A DNA stretch of 64,000 nucleotides from Cordylochernes scorpioides. Its lineage: Eukaryota; Arthropoda; Arachnida; Pseudoscorpiones; Chernetidae. Made by a program: the position numbers and the translations under genes. Positions 55,760-64,000 of the stretch are shown here, one piece after another. The notes under the pieces are model-generated. The model searched no databases. It saw nothing but the letters and a program-made list of their open reading frames with translations, and was not told the origin of the DNA. Numbering within the stretch: the first letter of the stretch is position 1; each line of letters starts with the position of its first letter. The stretch lies in contig CP092880.1 in NCBI GenBank assembly GCA_030710605.1, positions 27,557,727 to 27,621,726 of the forward strand. Reading direction: 5' to 3'.

Positions 55760-56818
55760 CATTATCCATTCGGATTTCTTCTTCGACCTTGTCTTGTGTA
55801 ACTATGGGGTCCTCTTCCACAATTCTTACAAACCTGACTCTGCAATACCGCGCTACGTGTCCTGGCTTGTTACACTTGAAACATATTGGTCTCCCGTCTT
55901 CTGTCCTATTCCGGTTTGAATTTGGACTCTTATTGTATGTTTTACTCGTGAAAACCGGTTTTGGCTCAGGATTGGGAGTGTAAGATCGTCTAGGGACAAA
56001 TATCTGGGGCAGAGGCTTGTTCTGGTAGTACCTCGGAGTGGGGGCCTGGGGCTTGGAGGTGTTCTGGTAGTACCTCGGAGCGGGGACTTGGGGCTTGGAG
56101 GTGTTCTGGTATGGTCTTCTGAACGACGGAGCGTTCTTCCATTGCTCTTGATGATGGGGACGAGGAGAGCGTGGTCCATTATAAAGAGCTTTTGATTTTC
56201 TACACGTTCTTGGTAATTATTTTCGAACAAATCCAGCTTTTTACAAATTTCAAGAAGTTCATTGGTATTTTTAGGAGGGTTTAGGTGAAGGGCAAAATAG
56301 TATTCTTTCTTTAACCCTCCAATAACCCAGTTTATTTTAGTCTCTTCTTCCATTTGGGGGTCGACCTTGTTGCACAGTACAAGGATATCCTCTGCGAACC
56401 TGATTGCAGGTTCATTCCACTGTTGCATCCTGTTTAATCTCATCCTCATTTATTCTTTGTTGACGTCTGAGGCAAAATCCTCAATTAGGCGGCTCTTGAA
56501 ATTTTCCCAGCTGGAGAAACTTATCATGTGTAGGTTCAACCAGGTTTTGGCGCTACCAATCATATTCATGGCAGCATAACGAGAGATAATGTAGTCTGCC
56601 CAATGGTACAGGTAGCCAATTTCTTCAAGAGATTCAATCCATGGGCGAGGGTCTTCTGTTCCATCATACTTAGGGATGTCGATGTTGGGATTCAGGACAA
56701 CTGGGTCGCAACTAGCATCTCTACCAATTGTTGCACCAGGTTGCGGCTTGGCAGACTCTTCAGCCTTGATTCGCTCCTGTGCTGGGTCTTGGATCTTACC
56801 AGAGCGTGTTTCAACCAT
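55760..56818 (-). pseudogene. Gypsy Gag, stop and frameshifts
   Basis: It starts MVETRSGKIQDPAQERIKAE at 56818; the first 30 or so codons lie inside the LTR. The capsid-like part includes WIESLEEIGYLYHWADY and a TAA stop at 56448-56450 between DVNKE and MRMRLNRMQQW. After further shifts an Arg/Pro-rich repeat (SPRPPLRGTTRT, 56010-56115) and a CCHC zinc knuckle CFKCNKPGHVARYC (near 55880) follow. The Gag would package the element RNA. Confidence 0.85.
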
Positions 56819-57045
56819 CCTATAAATTTATATAAGGGAATGATGAGATAACTCTACTTTGAGTAGCCTCCAGAATAATTTATTTATTTCTTGACATCAA
56901 AGAGAGCAGTGAAGTCACACAGTTTACCTGAATACAAATGATGATTCTATAATACATATATTCTGTTTATAATACATATATTCTGTGTAATAAAATAAAT
57001 ATAAATATAAAATATATTTTGAATTTAAAATATATGAAAAATAAT
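56729..57045 (-). mobile_element. Gypsy 5' LTR, larger part
   Basis: It continues at 60275-60330 beyond the Penelope-like insertion. On the minus strand a TATA-like tatataaat lies only about 15 bases before the Gag ATG at 56818. Inside, ATTGGTAGAGATGC begins with TGG two bases after the LTR end and could be the primer-binding site. Confidence 0.85.
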
Positions 57046-57124
57046 CGTAAATATTGAGGCTGCCTGGCCGGCATTCATATTTCTTGAAAATGAAGATACT
57101 TCGGCCAGTGAATCTTTTTATTAC

Positions 57125-57163
57125 CTCGACGTTTCGACAAAAAGCTTTTGTCCTCGTCAGGAG
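57125..57163 (-). ncRNA. Terminal hammerhead-like motif, minus copy
   Basis: Minus strand: CTC-CTGACGA-G-GACAAAA-GCT-TTTTGTC-GAAACGTC-GAG. Core bases are all present, stem I has three pairs, stem II seven, and the GUC site follows a one-pair helix III. One extra G lies between A9 and stem II. Hammerheads in Penelope terminal regions are known. Confidence 0.65.
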
Positions 57164-57583
57164 CAAACAAAATTCAAACATTCGGCAAGGCGTTAAAAAT
57201 CTTTCTAAAGTTCCAAGGGCGTTCTCACGCGATATTCAAAATTTGTGTACAACATCTAAAGCACGAGTCAAATATTTATATTCAGGACATAGGCCAAATT
57301 GGAATGTTATTGAGATATTTCATAGGAATATAAAATTTAAAAAGGAAAGATTATTTTTAGAGGGATGGGTATCACGGGAAATGGGGGCAAGAAGTATAAA
57401 TGTATTTGAAGATATTCCACTACAATACAATTCGTTTATAAATTTAAAAAGTAGTTAAAAGTATAAGTATAAATTGTAAGTAATAGATATCGATTTATAT
57501 ATACTATAGGAAAATCTTTGTAAATATTATTATTTTGTTCAAATCAATAGGCTTGAGGGATAAGTCTCTTTTATATACCTTTA

Positions 57584-57621
57584 TTTCAAGCTTTCGGGCT
57601 CAACCGCCCTTCGACAGGAAA
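57584..57621 (-). ncRNA. Degenerate hammerhead, minus copy
   Basis: Minus strand: TTTC-CTGTCGA-A-GGGC-GGTTGA-GCCC-GAAAGCTT-GAAA. Stems I and II pair well, but A6 is U and an extra A precedes stem II. The overall fold survives without a good active site. Confidence 0.5.
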
Positions 57622-57801
57622 AATTATTTTAGCTACTAAAGTTTGCAGATCCAATCTAAATATAAATTTAAATTTGTGAGTCGCCTGTGTCTCGAGTGTA
57701 ATGCGAGGCTTGCCGCGGGAGGGGGTGAGATCTTTGAAAAAGATGGCCGTTTAGCCCATTGAAATATCGGAAATAAAAGATTATTTGTTGAATCGCAAAG
57801 T

Positions 57802-58745
57802 TCATGATACCGTGGGGGGTGTGGTGGCTGCAGGGAATATTACATTGTAAATTTCAGGTAAATCAATTTTTCTATTGAGGCTATGTAATTTGCTTGATAG
57901 GATAGATTCAATGATAAGTCTTTGGTGTTTGTTGGCAATATTGGAATAGTGAATTTTCGGTGATGTAATGTTGAAGGAATGGCCAGTTTCGTTTATGTGC
58001 TGTACTATTAAGGATTTATGGTCTAAGTTATCAATATTTCTTTTGTGTTCACGAATTCTAATATTGACTTGTCTCCCGGTTTCGCCTACGTAGACTTTTG
58101 GGCAGTTCAAACATTCTATGGAGTAAATAGCGTTTCTTGGTGTGCTGCTAGGTTCATTGAGTTTCATGATCTGGTTTCGGAGAAGGGATCCAGAGGTAGG
58201 TGCGCAGGTGAAGTAGGTTTTGATTCCAAATTTCAATAAGAATTTCGCTATTGTGGAGGATAATGGTGAATATGGCATATTGCAGATAGATCTGTATATT
58301 GGAGACTGTGTCTTTTTAGTTGGGTCATAAAAGTGTCGCAATATAAAGGATATCGGGTATGCGCAGTCCCTGAGGTTAGCTAATATGTTCTGTGTTTCGA
58401 GGTTCTTGTACATCTGGAGGGAGCAGTGGGTATGGACTCGTTTTGATAGAGCAATGACTGTGTTGATTTTGTGACTGATAGGACAAAAGGACGAGTATTG
58501 AACATAATTAGGACGGAAGGATGGTTTATAATAAACGGTGGTGTGCAATTCATGATGGTGCGGATGATTTTAACGTCGAGAAATGGAAGGGTATTATTGG
58601 TTTCTTTTTCAACAGTAAAGTGAAGATCAGGGTGATAATTGTTTAGATTGTAGAGGATGTCATCGGTTTTGGTGGTGGTGCAAATGCAAAAGATGTCATC
58701 GATGTACCTGCGCCAAAAGAATATATCATTGGGGATATTTTTGGT
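57802..58745 (-). pseudogene. Penelope-like RT/GIY-YIG fragment, minus copy
   Basis: It begins near 58745 with PNDIFFWRRYIDDIFCIC, where YIDD is the polymerase catalytic motif; a one-base deletion near 58570 (atccgcacc for atccggcacc) shifts the frame. From 58548 it reads 248 residues to TGA, ending in a GIY-YIG nuclease: AIYSIECLNCPKVYVGETGR, then Arg and EHKRNIDN. The Cys-x2-Cys next to GIY is kept. Confidence 0.9.
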
Positions 58746-58754
58746 ATTTTTGGC

Positions 58755-59665
58755 GCAGGTACATCGATGACATCTTTTGCATTTGCACCACCACCAAAAC
58801 CGATGACATCCTCTACAATCTAAACAATGATCACCCTGATCTTCACTTTACTGTTGAAAAAGAAACCAATAATACCCTTCCATTTCTCGACGTTAAAATC
58901 ATCCGGCACCATCATGAATTGCACACCACCGTTTATAATAAACCATCCTTCCGTCCTAATTATGTTCAATACTCGTCCTTCTGTCCTATCAGTCACAAAA
59001 TCAACACAGTGATTGCTCTATCAAAACGAGTCCATACCCACTGCTCCCTCCAGATGTACAAGAACCTCGAAACACAGAACATATTAGCTAACCTCAGGGA
59101 CTGCGCATACCCGATATCCTTTATATTGCGACACTTTTATGACCCAACTAAAAAGACACAGTCTCCAATATACAGATCTATCTGCAATATGCCATATTCA
59201 CCATTATCCTCCACAATAGCGAGATTCTTATTGAAATTTGGAATCAAAACCTACTTCACCTGCGCACCTACCTCTGGATCCCTTCTCCGAAACCAGATCA
59301 TGAAACTCAATGAACCTAGCAGCACACCAAGAAACGCTATTTACTCCATAGAATGTTTGAACTGCCCAAAAGTCTACGTAGGCGAAACCGGGAGACAAGT
59401 CAATTTTAGAATTCATGAACACAAAAGAAATATTGATAACTTAGACCATAGATCCTTAATAGTACAGCACATAAACGAAACTGGCCATTCCTTCAACATT
59501 ACATCACCGAAAATTCACTATTCCAATATTGCCAACAAACACCAAAGACTTATCATTGAATCTATCCTATCAAGCAAATTGCATAGCCTCAATAGAAAAA
59601 TTGATTTACCTGAAATTTACAATGTAATATTCCCTGCAGCCACCACACCCCCCACGGTATCATGA
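58755..59665 (+). pseudogene. Penelope-like RT/GIY-YIG fragment, plus copy
   Basis: Frame open from the palindrome centre: WRRYIDDIFCIC, LPFLDVKIIRHHHELHTTVY, a linker, then the GIY-YIG nuclease (IYSIECLNCPKVYVGETGRQ, HEHKRNIDNLDHRS), ending at TGA 59665. It is 5'-truncated, lacking the N-terminal two thirds of the polymerase. Unlike the minus copy it has no frameshift; only a handful of residues differ between the two. Confidence 0.9.
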
Positions 59666-59845
59666 ACTTTGCGATTCATCAAATAATCTTTTATTTCCGA
59701 TATTTCAATGGGCTAAACGGCCATCTTTTTCAAAGATCTCACCCCCTCCCGCGGCAAGCCTCGCATTACACTCGAGACACAGGCGTCTCACAAATTTAAA
59801 TTTATATTTAGATTGGATCTGCAAACTTTAGTAGCTAAAATAATT

Positions 59846-59883
59846 TTTCCTGTCGAAGGGCGGTTGAGCCCGAAAGCTTGAAA
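59846..59883 (+). ncRNA. Degenerate hammerhead, plus copy
   Basis: Identical in design to 57584-57621: TTTC, CTGTCGA, stem GGGC/GCCC, GAAAGCTT, GAAA. A6 is U. Confidence 0.5.
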
Positions 59884-60189
59884 TAAAGGTATATAAAAGA
59901 GACTTATCCCTCAAGCCTATTGATTTGAACATAATATTATGGGATTACCTATTAATTGTTAACCAAAATAATTAAATATTATTATTATTTTTATATTTAT
60001 TTTTTATAATTTCTCATTATATATATGTATATTATAATTTATTTCAAAGAACATAGTCTTTTGTGAGTTAAATATTTATTTTTGACTCGTGCCTTAGATG
60101 TTGTACACAAATTTTGAATATCGCGTGAGAACACCCTTGGAACTTTAGAAAGATTTTTAACGCCTTGCTGAATGTTTGATTTTTGTTTG

Positions 60190-60228
60190 CTCCTGACGAG
60201 GACAAAAGCTTTTTGTCGAAACGTCGAG
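60190..60228 (+). ncRNA. Terminal hammerhead-like motif, plus copy
   Basis: The same sequence as 57125-57163 in the opposite orientation, 46 bp from the end of the insertion. Core bases and the GUC site are intact, with the extra G before stem II. Confidence 0.65.
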
Positions 60229-61420
60229 GTAATAAAAGGATTCACTGGCCGAAGTATCTTCATTTTCAAGAAAAATGAAAAATAATATTACAAATTAAAA
60301 TAAAATAGGTTCATTAGCCATGATGCAACAAAATATAAAGTAATATTTATTTACTCTTTTCCAAGGGAGTTAAAAATTTATATACCGCATAAATGCCAAG
60401 TTATAAATAAGGGACTCGGTGACATAGGAAGGGACCTTAAAGAAAGACAATTACCTAAATGTTAATTAGACATGGTGGGGGCTCCAGGTGATATCTAGAT
60501 ACATAACACAGAGGGGGTTAGATGTATACTATACTATCTCACCCCGTCATGTATTGCTACACCCCTGACCCCAACTTCCCAATTCCGACAGCTCGCTGTA
60601 GAGTTTCTATTGACAACAAAGTAGAATGGAGTGGACTAGAGACTGAAAACAGCACTGTTGGACACTGACAACGCTGAAAGCCGGACTTACATCTACACGC
60701 GAGGCCTCCCGTCGGAGTTTTGCGCCAGAGCCAACAGTCTAGTAATCAGTACCTAGTCCTAGGTCAGTGGAGCGAGCAAGCTATCGGAGGGGAAGTTGAG
60801 TATCATTCCACGCTATGTGAATACACAGTGTTAAAGTGGTAGGGTCCCCACACCCCCCCCCCCCCCCCCTCCCAGCGTGGAAATGACCAATGACCAAAGC
60901 GGGATAGTCTAGGGCGGCTAATCGTCGCAGTGGCCACCACAGGGGTGTAAGCACTAAATCCCGACTCACTGTCAATGTCCCAGTACTGTCTAGTCACTAT
61001 CTAGATTCTGCAACAATGGCATTAGTAGAGCCGGATCTCAGGGAAGTCACATTGTGGGTCTCTCCATCTGGAACATCTGTTACACACAGCAGCCTAGAAT
61101 TCAGAATTTATGTTCAACAGATTGCTATTGTCACGGAGTCCCTTTTTTGTCCTTGGCATTCAAGCGGTTTGTACGTTCTCATTCTACCTGATTCTTGGTA
61201 ATTTGAATCAGAACAGTTTAAAGTTCACAATAAGAGATTTCAACTAAGACAAAGAACTAAAGACATTTTTGTTGTTACCAACCAATTAATGGAGCATTTC
61301 TAGCAGCAACACAAGATACCAAATTCCTCCAAGAACCACAAGAAATCTTACAGCCTCTAGATTCAATTCGCATTTCTTCAAGGTATATATATGAAACTCG
61401 TTCGCAGTGGTAGAACCTAC

Positions 61421-61462
61421 TCCACGCTGACGAACGCCAATAGCGCGAAACGCGTTCGTGGA
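61421..61462 (+). ncRNA. Type I minimal hammerhead ribozyme, composite copy 3
   Basis: tCCACG-CTGACGA-ACGC-CAATA-GCGC-GAAA-CGCGTT-CGTGGa. Core and six-pair stem I are intact; the first pair of stem II is an A-C mismatch, leaving three pairs. Confidence 0.75.
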
Positions 61463-61758
61463 TGGCTTTTCTTAATTTATCAAATTTATCAATGGGTTGG
61501 TCAAATATCAGGGAACAGGTTATATCAATGTTTAGTTGATTTCTGTTTCGCTAGGTGGCGCTCTGCCATCTAAAAAGCACATGTGCTTTAGGTCAGGATA
61601 TGCCTTCTTTGTTTTTAATATATGAAACTATATCAGGTATTATTTAAAAACATGTAAAATGGTTTCCAATATATTTGTGACTGATACCATTATACTTTAT
61701 TAAAAGGTAACTTTATAGACACTAGGTAATAAGACCAAATCCAAATAAATAAATAGTT

Positions 61759-61798
61759 TATGACGTTTTTGTAACAGTGTTGTTACCATCATCAGACA
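61759..61798 (-). ncRNA. Hammerhead-like motif, core base changed
   Basis: Minus strand TGT-CTGATGA-TGGTAAC...GTTAC-AAAAACGTC: the invariant G12 of GAAA is A, so cleavage is not expected. Orthologous to 8047-8090 in composite copy 1. Confidence 0.45.
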
Positions 61799-61922
61799 AA
61801 AGTACTGAATCTGTCTGATGAGGGTAACATGGTTATAGGATGTTAATAAATTTAATTAAACAAATTAGAACCTAGAATTATATTTTTACAAAAACACATT
61901 TTATATATTTATAATTGTATGT

Positions 61923-62006
61923 AAATGAATAAAACAAAGCATCAAGGGCTGTGTATCTTTATTATAATAAAGATACGCAGCCCTTGATGCTTTGTTTTAT
62001 TCATTT
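61923..62006. repeat. Near-perfect 41-bp hairpin
   Basis: Arms 61923-61963 (aaatgaataaaacaaagc start) and 61966-62006 are complementary except for one T/C difference, with a 2-bp spacer. Composite copy 1 lacks it at the equivalent place, so it is an insertion or a local fold-back product. Confidence 0.9.
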
Positions 62007-63294
62007 ATAAATCGTACAGGGCTTTTGCAATTGATAATTGTATGTAATTCTGCTGTCCTCAAAGCTTATGTCCATAGATAATCTAATAGACCCCTTCCAA
62101 GAGTCTAGCATCAGTATCACTATAAAAGGAAGATAGAAAAAAGCAATATAACAGCGGTATGGTAGATCAAACTGGCGAAACCGCTGAGAGGTTTCACCAC
62201 TGATGAGCCATGCCCTCCCATTAAATTTTCCATTGCAGTAAGGGCAGTAAAAATTTTTATTTTTAAAAATAATCATACGCGTCTATAATAGTTTTGAATT
62301 TTAAAAATACATGTATTATTCGACATAGTTCATAAAATTTATATAGACAAAGTGACAACTGTAAGAGAGTTAAATGTTTAAGATCAGGGAACAAACGATG
62401 TCCCACTTCTGTAAAGTTGAGTATGGTTTAGTTGAGATGTCTTCTGTGTGGATATATCTAATATAAAATCCTACCTGATTTATTCTGCATTATTGATTTA
62501 AACTTACATTGAAGTTAATTGCTTTTGCTCTAATATTCAATATTTTACTTGTAAATTCGTTGATTTAAATTTGAATTGAAGTTAATTCCTTTTTCTAATA
62601 TTTAATATTTTACTTGCAGATTCTTGTTGGAATCTTATATGCATATAATTATCTGATTTTTATTGATTTATCAAGAAAAGGGATTGGCCAAATATCGAGG
62701 AAGCAGGCTAAATTGTTCCACTAGATGGCGCTCTGCCATCTAAAAAGCACATGTGCTCGTGGTCAGGATATGCCTTCATCATTTTTAATATCAACATCTG
62801 ACCTTTTATTTTCTATTGTTTTTTCATAAATTAATCTATTGAGCTTCTTGCTGAATTTCTTAAGATTCCAACTTGAGAAATCTTAATTCTTCTTATCACT
62901 ATTATAGATTTCAAGATCATCGGAATTATACAGGTTCCATATTTGTTGTATGAATACTTTCTGTTACCCATGGTACTTTATCTTCCACGTTTTCTTTCTA
63001 AATATTTCCTTGTGTTTCAGATTTATTGTCGTGAAGAATCTGGATTTCTAAATAAGTAAATTTCAACAAAATATCACAGATAATTTCATAATTTATCGAT
63101 GTTTTGTGATGTCAAATTACATGGGATGATATATACTCTATGAAGTAAACGATTTTCAATAATATTTTGCCAAAGCAAATACAAATTTCATCGCATTTTA
63201 CTTTTACATTGATATACGTATGCCTATAGTTGATTGGAGACATTGCTGACAGTGTTGAAGGGAAATCTCCTGGGGAAGAGATCGAGGGGAAGGA
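62007..63294 (+). repeat. Composite repeat, copy 3, right end
   Basis: Paralogous to 11130-12700: the ccattgcagtaagggcag block, then the gatatatctaatataaaatcc and attgagcttcttgctgaat blocks, ending in a LINE tail (63230-63294, ggggaagagatcgagggg) cut by a Copia LTR. Confidence 0.75.
62718..62731 (+). promoter_or_regulatory. CTCF-like motif
   Basis: CCACTAGATGGCGC, a full match to the CTCF core consensus, orthologous to 11724-11737. Confidence 0.35.
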
Positions 63295-63502
63295 TGTTGA
63301 CTTTGCTTAGAATTTTCAATGAAACAGATTCCAAGAATTATTAATTAAACATTATATTTATTGATTAACAAGAGAGAGAACAAAATATAAAAGAGAAACC
63401 AATATTAAACCAAAGGAACCTTTTTTTTCTTCCGGTTAGCGCCTATTTACCTGTGAGCTTACTCACACTATGTGGTAACAAATAATTAATATATGTCCAA
63501 CA
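63295..63502 (-). mobile_element. Copia 3' LTR (208 bp)
   Basis: Minus strand: TGTTGGACATAT...AAGTCAACA, with the inverted TGTTG/CAACA ends. Directly upstream on the minus strand is acacaggggcgcgtg, a polypurine tract of the form common in Copia elements. It is inserted in a LINE tail. The other end is off the window. Confidence 0.85.
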
Positions 63503-63524
63503 CACGCGCCCCTGTGTGTAAGCC

Positions 63525-64000
63525 CTAATCAGCAAGTCCAAGGCTATCTGAACATTTCCGTAGCCTGTCCTTAGGGAGTCTCTTCGTTAGTATATCCGCC
63601 TCCATGTCTTCACTTTTAGTGTATGCCAGTTTGATTCCATTTTGAATTTCCTCTTTCACAAAATAATACTTTCGGTTTATGTGCTTTGTTCGTGATGTAA
63701 TTTTGTCGGTTTGTATCTAGTATATTGCAGCCTGGCTGTCACTTTTCAAGGTAATTGGGAAAGTTACATTGTCACAAAGTTCTTCTAGTAATCCCTTTAA
63801 CCATAATACTTCTGAAATGCCTTCACATATTGAAATAAGTTCTGCTTCACATGTAGACAAGGCTACTTAATTTTGCCCTCTACTTCTCCAGTTTATTAAG
63901 TTGTTGCCAAGTTTGACTGTATAGCCTGAATAGGATTTTGCGTCTTGGGTTGTACACCAGCTCGCATCAGTACTTATTGTGATATTGTTGTCTTTTGACT
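63525..64000 (-). pseudogene. Copia RNase H, C-terminal end
   Basis: Minus strand reads from the window edge: ITISTDASWCTTQDAKSYSG, NNLINWRSRGQN, a stop, VALSTCEAELISICEGISEV, LKSDSQAAIY, a stop, then DMEADILTKRLPKDRL and the natural end SLGLAD at 63525-63527. DAS, the CEAE segment and DSQAAI are the Copia RNase H motifs. The in-frame TAA (near 63870) and TAG (near 63720) mark it as dead. Confidence 0.9.

Larger units (their letters stand above)
57046..60274. mobile_element. Penelope-like element, inverted dimer
   Basis: Two 5'-truncated copies face head to head: a minus copy ending at 57046 and a plus copy ending at 60274, joined at about 58718-58752. The 12-bp word atgaaaaataat flanks the whole (57034-57045, 60275-60286), marking one insertion event into the Gypsy LTR. 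Each copy carries the end of a reverse transcriptase, a GIY-YIG endonuclease, a degenerate hammerhead and a terminal hammerhead-like motif. The minus copy has extra sequence between its two motifs compared with the plus copy. Confidence 0.9.
51914..60330 (-). mobile_element. Gypsy LTR retrotransposon with a nested Penelope-like insertion
   Basis: The minus-strand element is bounded by inverted TGTTGCA/TGCAACA and AAATAT target copies (51908-51913, 60331-60336). The paralogous sequences at 6660 and 35352 show the empty site. Inside are Gag, protease, reverse transcriptase, RNase H and integrase, all interrupted by stops or shifts. The 5' LTR is split by the insertion 57046-60274. Confidence 0.95.
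60337..61920 (+). repeat. Composite repeat, copy 3, part right of the Gypsy
   Basis: It resumes the composite exactly at aaatataaag after the target duplication and follows copy 1 through 7990 and on to the CTGATGA-type motif. A poly-C run of about 18 lies near 60851. Short frames over 60781-60997 and 61016-61201 have relatives in copies 1 and 2 but show no domain. Confidence 0.75.

Overview
This window is repeat-dense animal DNA with no recognisable host gene. It holds Penelope-like, BEL/Pao, Gypsy, Copia and several non-LTR retrotransposons, Tigger, mariner and Tc1 transposons, Helitrons, tRNA-derived short repeats, satellites and minisatellites. The AT-rich composition and the mix of families fit an invertebrate, most likely an arthropod. 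I cannot name the taxon.

Layout. Positions 1-922 hold the 5' end of a minus-strand LTR retrotransposon. From 1700 comes a 55-bp minisatellite, then (2587-3555) a tandem pair of 411-bp units with an inverted third copy; each tandem unit carries a hammerhead-ribozyme motif. A large composite repeat occurs three times: 4051-12660 (interrupted by a mariner, and by Helitrons holding a Tc1), 34386-38758, and 50652-63294 (interrupted by a Gypsy). Between these lie a Tigger (13412-16105), an internally deleted LINE (16108-18965), a poorly characterised stretch (19498-21586), a palindromic Helitron cluster (22438-25882), a 368-bp satellite (25883-28460), hammerhead-like palindromes (28540-30085) and a degraded LINE (31900-33700).

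Positions 37678-41282 are a tandem duplication with a BEL fragment at the junction. It is followed by a Tigger transposase with a full-length open frame but one catalytic Asp replaced by Gly (40985-42469). A BEL element (43336-48567, target duplication CCAAC) sits inside a mariner (42683-49234). A Gypsy (51914-60330, target duplication AAATAT) carries in its 5' LTR an inverted Penelope-like dimer (57046-60274, 12-bp target duplication) whose outer ends carry hammerhead-like motifs. The right edge is the 3' end of a Copia element in minus orientation.

The strongest unusual signal is the abundance of hammerhead motifs in several unrelated-looking repeat families. The best family (2738-2779, 36417-36458, 61421-61462 and degenerate relatives) has every conserved core base, a canonical stem II and a very short helix III, the architecture known from Penelope-like elements and retrozymes. 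Where it is present as a tandem dimer it looks like a retrozyme: a short non-coding retroelement propagated through self-cleaved circular RNA. Most protein-coding copies are broken by stops, frameshifts or deletions.
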